Assembly (NCBI RefSeq): GCF_024703995.1
Contig: NZ_JAMXQV010000002.1
Location: 124,001-188,000, forward strand
Length of the DNA stretch: 64,000 nt
DNA from: Amycolatopsis iheyensis
GTDB lineage: Bacteria > Actinomycetota > Actinomycetes > Mycobacteriales > Pseudonocardiaceae
Reading direction: 5' to 3'
Positions 35,054-43,757 of the stretch are shown here, in pieces. Within the stretch, counting starts at the first letter, position 1. Each line of letters begins with the position of its first letter. The notes beneath the pieces were generated by a model, which saw nothing but the letters and a program-made list of their open reading frames with translations, did no database searches and was not told the DNA's origin. The translations under genes and the position numbers were made by a program.

Positions 35054-35529
35054 TCGTGCGGCCGGCGGGCCGGTCGGACTTCGGCTTTCTCGCTGACATG
35101 CTCGTCGAGGCGGTCAACTGGTCGCCGGAGTGGAAGCGGAAGTCGCGCCGGCGTGTGCTGGCGGCGCCGAACACCGCGCATTACCTGGCCGGGTGGCCGC
35201 TCGAGGACGATCTCGGGGTGGTTGCCGAGTCATCCGGGGAGCCGGTCGGTGCGGCTTGGCTGCGGTTCTTTTCGGCTGAGGCACCTGGGTACGGGTTCGT
35301 TGCCGCCGATGTGCCGGAGTTGACGATCGGTGTGGTCGCTTCCTGGCGTGGGCGGGGTGTCGGGCGGGCGTTGCTCGCTGGTGTCGAGGCGTCGGCGCGG
35401 GGCTGTGGGATCGGGCGGATCAGCCTCAGTGTCGAGCGGAAGAACTTTGCGCGGGAGCTTTATCTCGCCGTGGGGTATGAGGTCGTGGGTCGAGGGGTGG
35501 ACTCCGACACCATGGTGAAGGTGCTCTAG
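35050..35529 (+). CDS. GNAT-family acetyltransferase
   Basis: 159 residues. Acetyl-CoA-binding motif A is visible as IGVVASWRGRGVGRALLAGVE, followed by GIGRISLSVERKNFARELYLAVGYEVVG, the typical last strand-helix. GTG start at 35050 overlaps the ABC-F stop by 4 bp, so both are coupled. The acceptor is unknown; pairing with an ABC-F protein suggests a resistance or translation-quality role (inference). Confidence 0.9.
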   Translation: MIVRPAGRSDFGFLADMLVEAVNWSPEWKRKSRRRVLAAPNTAHYLAGWPLEDDLGVVAESSGEPVGAAWLRFFSAEAPGYGFVAADVPELTIGVVASWRGRGVGRALLAGVEASARGCGIGRISLSVERKNFARELYLAVGYEVVGRGVDSDTMVKVL

Positions 35530-35544
35530 CGGGTGCTTGTGTGT

Positions 35545-36353
35545 GAGCGGTGCTCTTGGTTCAGAGCGGCGGGCTGTGGGTGCCGAGAGCAGTGCTCTCG
35601 ACTTTGAGCGGCGTTCCGCGGGGCGGGTGAGCAGTGCTGCGTGGAGTGAGCGGTGCTCTCGACTTGCGGGGGCAACTTGCGGTCGCAGCGAGCAGTGCTC
35701 TCGGTTTTGAGCGCCTTGGCGGACGGCATGTGAGCGGTGCTCTCGGCCTTGAGCGGTGGCCGCGCCGGAGGGTGAGCGGTGCTCTCGGTTGAGAGCGGCG
35801 GGTGGCACGGGTCGCGAGCGGCGCTCTTCGGGTGGGTGCGGCGGCTGCGCGGGGTCATGAGCGGTGCTCCCGGGTGGGTATGACGGGCTGTTCAAGCCGC
35901 GAGCAGTGCTCTGGGTGGGCTGGCGGCTGCGCGGTTCGTGAGCGGTGCTCTCGGGTGGGTGCGGCGCTCCGACCCGACCGAGAGCGATGCTCTCGCAGGT
36001 GAGCCGTGCGGGCAAGCACGGCGAGAGCGGTGCTCTCGGAGGTGAGCCGTGCGGGCAAGCATGGCGAGAGCGGTGCTCTCGGAGGTGGGCCGTGCGGGCA
36101 AGCATGGCGAGAGCGGTGCTCTCGACCTCAAGCGGCGTTCGCGGCGGTGGGTGAGCGGTGCTCTCGGGTGGGCATGGCGGGTGGCGCAGGTTGTGAGCGG
36201 TGCTCTCGGTTGGGTGCACCGCTCAGACCTGGCCGAGAGCGGTGCTCTCGGAGCTGAGCAGTGCTGGCAGCGCTGGCCGAGAGCGGTGCTCTCGGAAGTG
36301 AGCGCCGCCCAGCACCCGCGCGACCAACGCTCTCAACCGAGAGCACTGCTCAC
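35545..36353. repeat. Array of about 20 palindromes with 42-43-bp period
   Basis: The core (GA)GAGCRRTGCTCTC(GG) recurs about 21 times. Inner GAGC positions run 35587, 35629, 35690, 35732, 35774, 35816, 35859, 35901, 35940, 35982, 36025, 36068, 36111, 36153, 36195, 36237, 36281, mostly 42 or 43 bp apart. Complete cores are 6-bp stems with a 3-base loop. Spacers are GC-rich and partly related; 36001-36120 contains three nearly identical units. The array fills the whole gap between the GNAT gene and the permease stop and holds no credible gene; the long frame across it is a 14-residue-period artefact. Confidence 0.9.
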
Positions 36354-37171
36354 CCCTTGGTGGCCCCGCCGGTCAAGCCCTTCACGAACTGCTTCTGCAG
36401 CGCCAAGTAAAAGATCAACACCGGCAACGTCGCCAGGAACATCAGCGCGAACACGCTCCCGAGATCCGCCTGGTACTGGCCGATGGACCGGTAGATACCG
36501 GTCGTGATCGTCGTGCCCTGGCTGGGGCCCAGGATGATCAGCGGGTCGATGAAGTCGTTCCAGATCCACACTCCCAGGAAGATCAGCACCGACGCCGTCG
36601 CCGGGCGTAGCAGCGGGAAGACCACCCGCCAGAACACCTGCATCCGGCTCGCGCCGTCCAGCAGCGCCGCCTCCTCCAGCTCCACCGGCACACCACGGAT
36701 GAACCCGGTGAACACGAACACCCCGAACGGCACGTAGTAACCCACGTTGAACAGCACCAAGCCCTGCAGCGTCGCCATCAGGTGGGTGACCCGCAGGACG
36801 TCGGTGATCGGGATGAGGATCACCTGTGGCGGGATCATCAACCCGGCCAGGAGCACGAGCGTCAGCACCTTCGTCCACCGCTTGCCCGAGCGCGCCAGGT
36901 AGTGCCCCAGCAGGGCCGAAAGCACCGTCAGCACCAGGATCGACAGCACCGTCACGACGATCGAATTGGTCAGGCTGACCCAGAACAGGCCGTCCGGGCG
37001 GGTCAGGACCGCGTGGATGTTGGCCAGCGTCGGCGGCAGCGGGAGGGAGGCCGGCGAAGAAGCGATGTGGTCGCCTTGCTTGAAGACGTTCGTCAGCACT
37101 AGGTACAGCGGCACGAAGAACACCGCGCTGACGACGAGCGCGACCGACGGCCGCAGCCAGGAGCGCGTCAC
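36350..37171 (-). CDS. Sugar ABC transporter permease (MalG-like)
   Basis: 273 residues, six helices. The EAA-loop typical of carbohydrate uptake permeases is visible as ELEEAALLDGASRMQVFWRVVFP. GTG start at 37171 overlaps the MalF-like stop by 4 bp (GTGA). Its stop codon lies directly beside the last palindrome of the 42-bp array. With the MalF-like partner and the binding protein it forms an importer; no ATPase gene is present, so a shared MsiK-type ATPase is expected. Confidence 0.93.
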   Translation of the reverse strand: MTRSWLRPSVALVVSAVFFVPLYLVLTNVFKQGDHIASSPASLPLPPTLANIHAVLTRPDGLFWVSLTNSIVVTVLSILVLTVLSALLGHYLARSGKRWTKVLTLVLLAGLMIPPQVILIPITDVLRVTHLMATLQGLVLFNVGYYVPFGVFVFTGFIRGVPVELEEAALLDGASRMQVFWRVVFPLLRPATASVLIFLGVWIWNDFIDPLIILGPSQGTTITTGIYRSIGQYQADLGSVFALMFLATLPVLIFYLALQKQFVKGLTGGATKG

Positions 37172-38115
37172 AGGTCCACCTCCCGGCGGCGCAGGAAACC
37201 CAGCACGACCGTCGTCACCACCGCGACGATCACCAGCATCAGCACCGCCATCGCGGACGCGTACCCGACGTGGTTCGAGTCGAAGCCGGTCTGCAGCACG
37301 TCGAACGCGATGGTCGCCGTCGCGCCCGAGCCCGGGCCGCCGTTGGTGATCACCTTGACGTAGTCGTAGGTCTTGAACGCCGAAATGAGCAGCACCACCG
37401 TGTTGATCGTCAGCGACGGCGCCAGCAGCGGCCAGGTGACCGCGCGGAACCGCCGCAGCGGCCCGGCGCCGTCGATCTCCGCCGCCTCCAGCAGCTCCTG
37501 CGGCACGCCCTGCAACCCGGCGAGGTAGACGACGACGCAGAACCCGAGCATCTGCCAGCACACGATCGACGCCACCGAATACAACGCGACGTCCGGGTCC
37601 GACAGCCAGCCCGGCGGGTGCTCGACACCGAGGGAACGCAGGACGGTGTTCAGCGGGCCCTGATCGTCGAGCAGCCGCGACCAGACGATCGACACGACGA
37701 CCGAGCTGAGGATCACCGGCGTGAAGAACACGCTCCGCAAAGCGTTGTACAGCCAGCCCTTCCGGTCCAGCAGCAACGCCACGCCCAGCCCCAGCACGTT
37801 CGGCACGATCACCACGACCAGCGTCAGGATCGTCGTGACCTCGAGCGCGGTGAGGAACTGCTCGTCGGTGAACAGCAGCCGGTAGTTGTCGAAGCCGACG
37901 AACTTCACCGGCGGGTTGAACGGGTTGTAGTTCGTGAGGCTGTAGCCGAAACTGATCAGGATCGGCGCCAGCACGAAACACAGGTAGACGAGCACCCCCG
38001 GCGCGCCGAACGAAGCGAAGTGCCACACCCGCGGCAGGATCGGCTTGCGCCGGCGGCGGTGCGCGGGCACCCGTCGCGACGACGGGGGAGCGGGAGGACT
38101 GACGACGGCGGCCAA
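37168..38115 (-). CDS. Sugar ABC transporter permease (MalF-like)
   Basis: 315 residues: a basic, Arg-rich N terminus (residues 1-30), then six helices and the EAA loop LEAAEIDGAGPLRRFRAVTWPLL. The start is uncertain: TTG 38115, 5 bp after the binding-protein stop, fits coupling, and an in-frame GTG about 45 bp downstream is an alternative. It is the partner of the MalG-like permease for uptake of an oligosaccharide, probably an alpha-galactoside given the GH36 gene upstream. Confidence 0.9.
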   Translation of the reverse strand: MAAVVSPPAPPSSRRVPAHRRRRKPILPRVWHFASFGAPGVLVYLCFVLAPILISFGYSLTNYNPFNPPVKFVGFDNYRLLFTDEQFLTALEVTTILTLVVVIVPNVLGLGVALLLDRKGWLYNALRSVFFTPVILSSVVVSIVWSRLLDDQGPLNTVLRSLGVEHPPGWLSDPDVALYSVASIVCWQMLGFCVVVYLAGLQGVPQELLEAAEIDGAGPLRRFRAVTWPLLAPSLTINTVVLLISAFKTYDYVKVITNGGPGSGATATIAFDVLQTGFDSNHVGYASAMAVLMLVIVAVVTTVVLGFLRRREVDL

Positions 38116-38120
38116 GTGCG

Positions 38121-39392
38121 TCAGCCCGCCTTCGCCCACTCGGTGTCCAGGAACGCGCACGCGTCGGCCACGGACTTGCGGCCGGTGATGACGTCCTGGG
38201 CGGCCTGGTCGACCTTGTCCTTCATCCCGGGCAGCAGCCCGTCGTCGGCGGTCTCCCAGCGGAACGCGTGCACCACCGCGTTCTGCTGCACGGCTTTCGT
38301 GTAGAGGTCGTAACCCGCCTTGAACGTCGGCCCGACGCCGGCCGGCGGGGTGTAGCCCTTGATCGCCGGGAACAGGCCGTCGGCCTTGACCGACGCGTCG
38401 AGTTGGTCCTTGTCGAGCTGGAAGCCGAGAGCGAACTTCTTCGCCGCGTCCAGGTGGGTGGCCTTGGCGTTCACGATCATGCCGCCGCCGGTGTAGGCGG
38501 GGACGACGAGCTTGCCGTCCTCGGTGGGGAAGTCGAAGACGCCGATCTCGAAATCGTGCTTCTTGGAGTCCGCGTTGGCGGCGAACCAGTTGCCCATCGG
38601 GTACATCGCGCTCTTGCCGTCGAGGAACGCCTGCTCGGTCGCGGCGTAGTCGCGGGACACGCTGGTCTTGTCCACATACCCCTTCGCCGCGAGGTCGGCG
38701 AGCTTCGAGAACGCCTTCTGGAACGCGGGATCGGCGAACTTGACCTTGTCCTGACGGCGCTGGGTGAGCCAGTCCGGCATCGTGTCGTACACCTCGGTGC
38801 TGACGAGTCCGGAGAGGATCATCGACGACGGGAAGCCGTCCTTGCCGCCGCCGATGGTGAACGGCGCGAAACCCTTGTCCTTGAGCTTGCCGGCGTCGGT
38901 TTCCAGCTCGGCCCAGGTCTTCGGCGTCGTCGTGATGCCCGCGTCGGCGAACATCTTCTTGTTGTAGTAGACCGGCGGGATGGTCTGGGTGTTCGCCGGC
39001 AGCTGGTAGTACTTGCCGTGCACCGGGTTGGCTTCGGGGAACTGGAAGTCCTTGAGCTCGTCGGGTGTCCACGCGTACAGGTTGCCCGCTTCGGCGAAAC
39101 CCGCCGAGTCGACGGCGATCATCACGTCCGGGAACTGGCCGGACTGCAGCAGCTGCTTCGCGTACGAGGTCCGGCCGTCGGCGGTCGGCGCGACGAGCTT
39201 CTTGACCGTGATCCCCGGGTTCTTGTCGGTGACGCGCTTGATCGCCGCGTCCCAGTAGGCGGGGGTGAGGTTCGGGGTTTCGAACGTCAGGAAGGTGATC
39301 TCCGCGGCACCGCCGCCGCCGGAGTTCGTCCCGACCGAACACCCGCTCACCGCCAGGAGCACCGCCGCTCCCAGCGCCAGGGACCTTCTCAT
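38121..39392 (-). CDS. Sugar-binding lipoprotein of ABC importer
   Basis: 423 residues. Lipoprotein signal (MRRSLALGAAVLLAVSGCS, lipobox Cys at about 18), then a family 1 extracellular solute-binding fold (EITFLTFETPNLTPAYWDAAIKR in part, TPKTWAELETDAGKLKDKG, WFAANADSKKHDFEIGVFDFP). It captures the sugar and delivers it to the two permeases that follow. A GntR-like palindrome lies 48 bp upstream of the start. The GH36 gene is upstream on the same strand, 113 bp away. Confidence 0.93.
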   Translation of the reverse strand: MRRSLALGAAVLLAVSGCSVGTNSGGGGAAEITFLTFETPNLTPAYWDAAIKRVTDKNPGITVKKLVAPTADGRTSYAKQLLQSGQFPDVMIAVDSAGFAEAGNLYAWTPDELKDFQFPEANPVHGKYYQLPANTQTIPPVYYNKKMFADAGITTTPKTWAELETDAGKLKDKGFAPFTIGGGKDGFPSSMILSGLVSTEVYDTMPDWLTQRRQDKVKFADPAFQKAFSKLADLAAKGYVDKTSVSRDYAATEQAFLDGKSAMYPMGNWFAANADSKKHDFEIGVFDFPTEDGKLVVPAYTGGGMIVNAKATHLDAAKKFALGFQLDKDQLDASVKADGLFPAIKGYTPPAGVGPTFKAGYDLYTKAVQQNAVVHAFRWETADDGLLPGMKDKVDQAAQDVITGRKSVADACAFLDTEWAKAG

Positions 39393-39439
39393 CGCGCCTC
39401 CCACATGCCACCCACCATATGTGATGTACGAGGCATTTG

Positions 39440-39453
39440 ATCGGACGTCTGAT
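39440..39453. promoter_or_regulatory. GntR-type palindrome before the sugar-uptake genes
   Basis: ATCGGACGTCTGAT is a near-perfect dyad around GACGTC, the form of many FadR-subfamily GntR operators in actinobacteria. It lies 48 bp upstream of the binding-protein start. No GntR gene is in the window. Confidence 0.5.
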
Positions 39454-39505
39454 GCGGTGTCAAGGCTCGAATTCCGGCGAATTGCGGGCAAGAACCGTCG
39501 AGAGA

Positions 39506-41593
39506 TCAGATCTTTCGCTGCAATCGGATGACTGCACTCGAGAAGTCGCCGGTCGGCAGCCCGAGGGGCAGCCCGTGGGCGAGCAGGACCGCGCCGCTGT
39601 GCGTGCGCCCGGAATCCGGATCCAGGTACCGGTGAGCGGGATCGAGGCCGTCGAGCCGCAGCGGTCGCGCGGGGTCGTTGAAGTGCGCGGCTTGCCGGTA
39701 GGCGAAGACGACCACCCGGTCCTCGTGGACGTACTGCAGCGCGGTGACGCCGTCGTCGGCCGGCGGCCGCAGCCGGTACAGCGCGCCGAGCTGGACGACC
39801 GGCCGGATGTCCCGGTACAGCGCGATCATCTCCCGCGCGAACGCCAAGTCTTCGTCGGACCAGTGCACGATGTCGCCGCCGACGCCGAGCACCCCGGCCA
39901 TGGCGACGTGGAACCGGAACCGCAGCGGCGCCGACCGCGCCGTGACGAAGCTGGGGTTGTCGGTGACCCACGCCGACATCGCGCGCGCCGGGTAGAGCTG
40001 CCCGAAGCCGTGCTGGATCCGCAGCCGGTCGAGCGTGTCGGTGTTGTCCGACGTCCAGACCTGGTCGGCGCGCGCGAGCACGCCGAGGTCGAGCCGGCCG
40101 CCCCCACCGGCGCACGCCTCGATCCGCAGGCCGGGATGGTCGGCGCGCAACCGGTCCATGAGCGCGTAAACCGCGTCGGTGTGCTCGGTCCACAGCCGGT
40201 CGGGGTCGTCGTCCCCGGGCCAGCCCGCCTCGCTGAACGGGCGGTTCATGTCCCACTTGAGGAAGTCGACGCCGTGCTCGCCGACGAGCCGGTCGAGCCA
40301 CTCGTGGGCCCACGCGGCCACGTCGGCGCGGGCGAAGTTGAGCACGAGCTGGTTGCGCAGCTCCGACCGGCGGCGGTGCGGGTGGTGCAGCACCCTGTCC
40401 GGGTGGGCGCGGTAGAGGTCGCTGTCGGGGTTGACCATCTCCGGCTCGACCCAGATGCCGAACCGCATCCCGAGCCCGTGCACCGTGGCGACGAGCGGCT
40501 TCAGGCCGTCGGGGAAGCGCTCGCGGTTGACGTGCCAGTCGCCGAGGCCGGCGTGGTCGCCCGTGCGCGCGCCGAACCAGCCGTCGTCCATGACGAACAG
40601 CTCGACCCCGAGTGCCGCGGCCCGCTCGGCGAGCGCGCGCTGGCCGGCCTCGGTGACGTCGAATCCCGTGGCCTCCCAGGAGTTGTAGAGCACCGGGCGC
40701 AGCTCGCCGGGGTGCGGGAGGACATGCTCGCGGACGTACGCGTGCCAGGCGCGGCTCGCGGCGCCGAACCCGCCCCGCGTGTACAGCCCGGCCATGACCG
40801 GCGTGCGCAGCGGCCGGCCGGGCCCGACGCGGTGGGTGACGCCGTCCTGGCCGAAGCCGCCGCTCACGGTCAGCCGCCCGGTGGACGCCCGGGTGGTGGT
40901 CAGCCGCCACGAGCCGCTCCACGCCAGGGCGACGCCGTAGACCTCGCCGTGGCGCTCGGTCGCCGTGCCGTCGTCGACCATCACCCACGGGTTGGCGTGG
41001 TGGCCGGTGATCCCGCGGCGGCTCGCGAAGACGGTCTCGCCGTGCGGCGCGGAAACGCGGCGGAGCTGGGTCTCCGCGGCCCAGCGCCCGGTGACGTGAC
41101 TGAGCCGGTAGTCGTCGGACACGGGCAGCGCCCAGGTCGCGGAGTCGGCCCGGACGACCTCGACGTCGGTGTCCGCCGACAGTTCGGTCCAGCGCTCGAC
41201 GACGTCGCCGCGCAGCCGGTAGTGCAGGCTGACCCGGAGCGGGTAGTGGCGGTCGGCGAACCGGATTTCCAGGTGCGGCCCGGTGATTTCGTGGTCCTGG
41301 TACCGCCATTCGAGGGCTCGGGTGCCGTCGCCGAAGCGGACTTGCAAGGCCGGGGTCCAGTACCGGGTCCCGCCGTCCGCGGCGAGTTCGCCGATGCCCT
41401 CGTCCGGATCGTTGAACCCGTCCCACCAGGGCCGGGTTTCGGTGTCGAGCTCACGGACTTCGGCGGCGGTCAGCTTCGGGCCCCAGAAGACGTGGGTCGG
41501 CACGTCGTCTTCGTCGAGCCGCAGGGCGTAGGTGCTCGACTCGCCGCTGAGCACCCAGCCGCGGCGGTCGGCGTCGAAGCTGATCTCGGCCAT
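39506..41593 (-). CDS. GH36 alpha-galactosidase
   Basis: 695 residues with no signal peptide, so cytosolic. N-terminal beta-supersandwich, then the barrel with GH36 landmarks: LFVMDDGWFGAR, FGIWVEPEMVNPDSDLYR, nucleophile Asp in DFLKWDMNRPF, ACAGGGGRLDLGVL, and acid/base Asp in WTSDNTDTLDR. It hydrolyses alpha-galactosides such as melibiose, raffinose or galactomannan fragments after import. ATG 41593 chosen; ATG 41602 in frame is an alternative. The transporter genes follow in the same direction. Confidence 0.93.
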   Translation of the reverse strand: MAEISFDADRRGWVLSGESSTYALRLDEDDVPTHVFWGPKLTAAEVRELDTETRPWWDGFNDPDEGIGELAADGGTRYWTPALQVRFGDGTRALEWRYQDHEITGPHLEIRFADRHYPLRVSLHYRLRGDVVERWTELSADTDVEVVRADSATWALPVSDDYRLSHVTGRWAAETQLRRVSAPHGETVFASRRGITGHHANPWVMVDDGTATERHGEVYGVALAWSGSWRLTTTRASTGRLTVSGGFGQDGVTHRVGPGRPLRTPVMAGLYTRGGFGAASRAWHAYVREHVLPHPGELRPVLYNSWEATGFDVTEAGQRALAERAAALGVELFVMDDGWFGARTGDHAGLGDWHVNRERFPDGLKPLVATVHGLGMRFGIWVEPEMVNPDSDLYRAHPDRVLHHPHRRRSELRNQLVLNFARADVAAWAHEWLDRLVGEHGVDFLKWDMNRPFSEAGWPGDDDPDRLWTEHTDAVYALMDRLRADHPGLRIEACAGGGGRLDLGVLARADQVWTSDNTDTLDRLRIQHGFGQLYPARAMSAWVTDNPSFVTARSAPLRFRFHVAMAGVLGVGGDIVHWSDEDLAFAREMIALYRDIRPVVQLGALYRLRPPADDGVTALQYVHEDRVVVFAYRQAAHFNDPARPLRLDGLDPAHRYLDPDSGRTHSGAVLLAHGLPLGLPTGDFSSAVIRLQRKI

Positions 41594-41714
41594 GCGCGCC
41601 ATCCTGCTGGCGGGACGGCCGCGCGGCCAAGCGGCGTCCCGCTGACCGGTTCCCCGGAAGGTGTATCCACGCCCGGGCGAGGCGCTCTGAACTGACGAGC
41701 GAGGGGAGATCGCG

Positions 41715-42692
41715 ATGGTGGTCAGCAGCAGGACGATCGGCGTGCCGCCGGACCAGGCGGAGCAGGCGCGGGGTGACAGCCCGGGCGTGTACGACCTCGT
41801 CGTGGCGTACCAGGAGCCCGGGCGCCCGCGGTTCGCGGCGTTGCGCACGGCTTACGAGGCCGCGCAAGGGAAGATCGTGGAGGAGTACTACGCCAACAAC
41901 TTCCGGGCGGCCCTGCTGCTCGTCGCCAAGGACGGCGTCTTCTACAAGACCCGGCTCTTCTACGACCCGGTCGAAAGCAGCACCGAGTTCGACGACGTGT
42001 TCCGCTCGGCCCGCCGGGTGGAGCGGAAGTACTCCGTGCTGCTGCACGGACAGACGCAGGAGATCCTGGCGCAGGGCATCTACACCACGGCCGTCGCGCT
42101 GCTGAGCGTGCTCGACGCGATGGTGGGAGCCGCGCAGAAGCGCGAACGGGTGACCGCGGCGGTCGCGTCGGCCCGCAAGGAGATCCGCCAGATCGAGCAG
42201 AACGCGCGCGAGGCGGCCCTGGACCGGGCGCTGGTCCGCTACCTCGGCGGGCTCGCGGTCGGGGTCGTCGCGGCCACCGCGGTGGCCGTCGCCGTCTCGT
42301 TCCTGCCCTTGGCGGTCGAGATCGGCTCGCAGCTGATCATCTGCCTGGTGTCCGGCGCCGTCGGCGCGATCCTGAGCGTCATGACGCGCACGGCGAACCG
42401 GCAGAAGGTGCGGGTGAGCCTCGAGCAGGGCTGGCTCGTGGTCATCCTGTCCGGCTGCTTCCGGCTGATCATCGGCGCGGTGTTCGGCGCGGCGATGTTC
42501 GTGCTCGTCCGCGCCGGGCTGGTGCCGATCGCCGTGCCCGGCGCGGGTGAGCAGGTGACGTTGTTCTTCGCCGGCCTCGCGTTCCTCGCCGGGTTCAGCG
42601 AACGCCGGGCGCAGGACACGATCGTGCGCACCTTGCCCGGCGCCGCGGACCGGACCACGGCCGAACCGCCGGCGCGGGGCAAGGACGACTGA
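41715..42692 (+). CDS. Membrane protein of unknown function
   Basis: 325 residues, ATG 41715 after GAGGGGAG. An N-terminal cytosolic part (1-165) with a coiled-coil stretch (RKEIRQIEQNAREAALDR) is followed by about four helices (175-205, 210-230, 245-280, 285-305) and a short polar tail. No motif is recognised. It diverges from the GH36 gene and converges on the siderophore formyltransferase gene with only 5 bp between stops. Confidence 0.7.
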   Translation: MVVSSRTIGVPPDQAEQARGDSPGVYDLVVAYQEPGRPRFAALRTAYEAAQGKIVEEYYANNFRAALLLVAKDGVFYKTRLFYDPVESSTEFDDVFRSARRVERKYSVLLHGQTQEILAQGIYTTAVALLSVLDAMVGAAQKRERVTAAVASARKEIRQIEQNAREAALDRALVRYLGGLAVGVVAATAVAVAVSFLPLAVEIGSQLIICLVSGAVGAILSVMTRTANRQKVRVSLEQGWLVVILSGCFRLIIGAVFGAAMFVLVRAGLVPIAVPGAGEQVTLFFAGLAFLAGFSERRAQDTIVRTLPGAADRTTAEPPARGKDD

Positions 42693-42697
42693 GCAGC

Positions 42698-43642
42698 TCA
42701 GGGCCGGTCGGTCAGGTACCCGCCCATCGTCTTGAAGTACTCGGCCGCCGGCAGGTCCGTGCCGTCGGCCGTGCGGACCCGCTCCACCAGCAGGCCCGGG
42801 GACTGGCCGCGGCGCGCGTCCGGGCCGGCGACGATCACCACGCCGTCGCCCTCGCGGATGAAGATCCGGCCCGGCGTGCCGCCGTAGTGCCCCTTCGACA
42901 CCGACGCCCGCAGGATCCGCAACTCCTGGCCGCGGTGGTAGGCGAACGCGTTCGGGTACGGGTCCGACAGCGCCCGCACGAACCGCTCGATGTCGGCCGG
43001 GTCCGCCGTCCAGTCGATGAGGCTGTCCCGTGCCGCGCGCTTGTGGAAGAAGCTGGCCTTCGTCCGGTCCTGCGGCACCGGCGTGTAGCCGTTTTGGATG
43101 AGCTGGATGGCCTCGGCGGTGATCGGCGCGATCAGGTCCACCGTGCGGTGGAAGAGGTCGGTCGTGGTGTCCGCCGGGCCGACCGGGATCGCGCGCTGGA
43201 GGACGATGTCGCCCGCGTCGAGCTCGCCGTCCATCATGTGGGCGGTCACGCCGACCTCCGGCTCGCCGTTGATCATCGCCCAGATGAGGGGCGAGAAGCC
43301 CGCGTAGGCCGGCAGCAGCGAGTCGTGGATGTTGAGGGTGCCGTGGCGCGGCAGCTCGAACAGCTCCGGCGGGAGCCAGGTGCGCCAGTTGTTCGCGACG
43401 ATCAGGTCGAGGTCGGCGGCCTTCAGCTCGGCCAGCAGCTCGGCGTCGTCCGGGCGGTTGCGCAGCAGGACGCGGATGCCGTTGGCCTCGGCGAGGTCGG
43501 CGACCGAGTCGGCCCAGATCCGCTCGTAGGCGTGGTCGCTCTTCGGGTGCGTGACCACGAGCGCGACCTCGTGCCCCGCGTCGATGAGCGCCTGCAGGGT
43601 CCGGTGCCCCCAGGTCTGGTAGCCGAACATCGCCACGCGCAT
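42698..43642 (-). CDS. Hydroxyornithine formyltransferase (siderophore)
   Basis: 314 residues of the methionyl-tRNA formyltransferase fold. The N10-formyl-THF site shows LNIHDSLLPAYAGFSP (Asn and His) and GVTAHMMDGELDAGDIV (Asp). Such proteins beside ornithine N-hydroxylases (CchA in the coelichelin system) formylate N5-hydroxyornithine. Its divergence from the hydroxylase gene across an iron box supports this over a housekeeping Fmt role. ATG 43642. Confidence 0.88.
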   Translation of the reverse strand: MRVAMFGYQTWGHRTLQALIDAGHEVALVVTHPKSDHAYERIWADSVADLAEANGIRVLLRNRPDDAELLAELKAADLDLIVANNWRTWLPPELFELPRHGTLNIHDSLLPAYAGFSPLIWAMINGEPEVGVTAHMMDGELDAGDIVLQRAIPVGPADTTTDLFHRTVDLIAPITAEAIQLIQNGYTPVPQDRTKASFFHKRAARDSLIDWTADPADIERFVRALSDPYPNAFAYHRGQELRILRASVSKGHYGGTPGRIFIREGDGVVIVAGPDARRGQSPGLLVERVRTADGTDLPAAEYFKTMGGYLTDRP

Positions 43643-43690
43643 TCGAGTGTGCCCTTTCGTGATCGGGGGACGAACATCACCACGAACGTA

Positions 43691-43709
43691 CTAGGCGAGG
43701 CTCGCCTTA
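43691..43709. promoter_or_regulatory. Iron box (DmdR/IdeR type) between divergent siderophore genes
   Basis: CTAGGCGAGGCTCGCCTTA is a 19-bp dyad close to the actinobacterial iron box TTAGGTTAGGCTAACCTAA. It overlaps a second partial box (TTAGTTAGGTTAGGG) on its right. It would repress both the formyltransferase and monooxygenase genes under iron sufficiency. Confidence 0.8.
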
Positions 43710-43757
43710 GTTAGGTTAGGGTTCCCTGAACCGTACCGGAGCGCGCGAGGGAGCAAC

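Noticed and set aside
35230..36219. 329-codon minus-strand frame across the palindrome array
   Set aside because: Its translation is a 14-residue-period repeat caused by the 42-bp DNA period. It overlaps the GNAT gene and shows no coding character.
35545..36353. CRISPR array
   Set aside because: The conserved core is only about 15 bp, the intervening stretches are related to each other, some units are duplicated whole, and no cas gene is present.
42698..43642. Housekeeping methionyl-tRNA formyltransferase
   Set aside because: It diverges from an ornithine hydroxylase across an iron box and lacks def/rsmB-type neighbours, fitting a siderophore formyltransferase instead.
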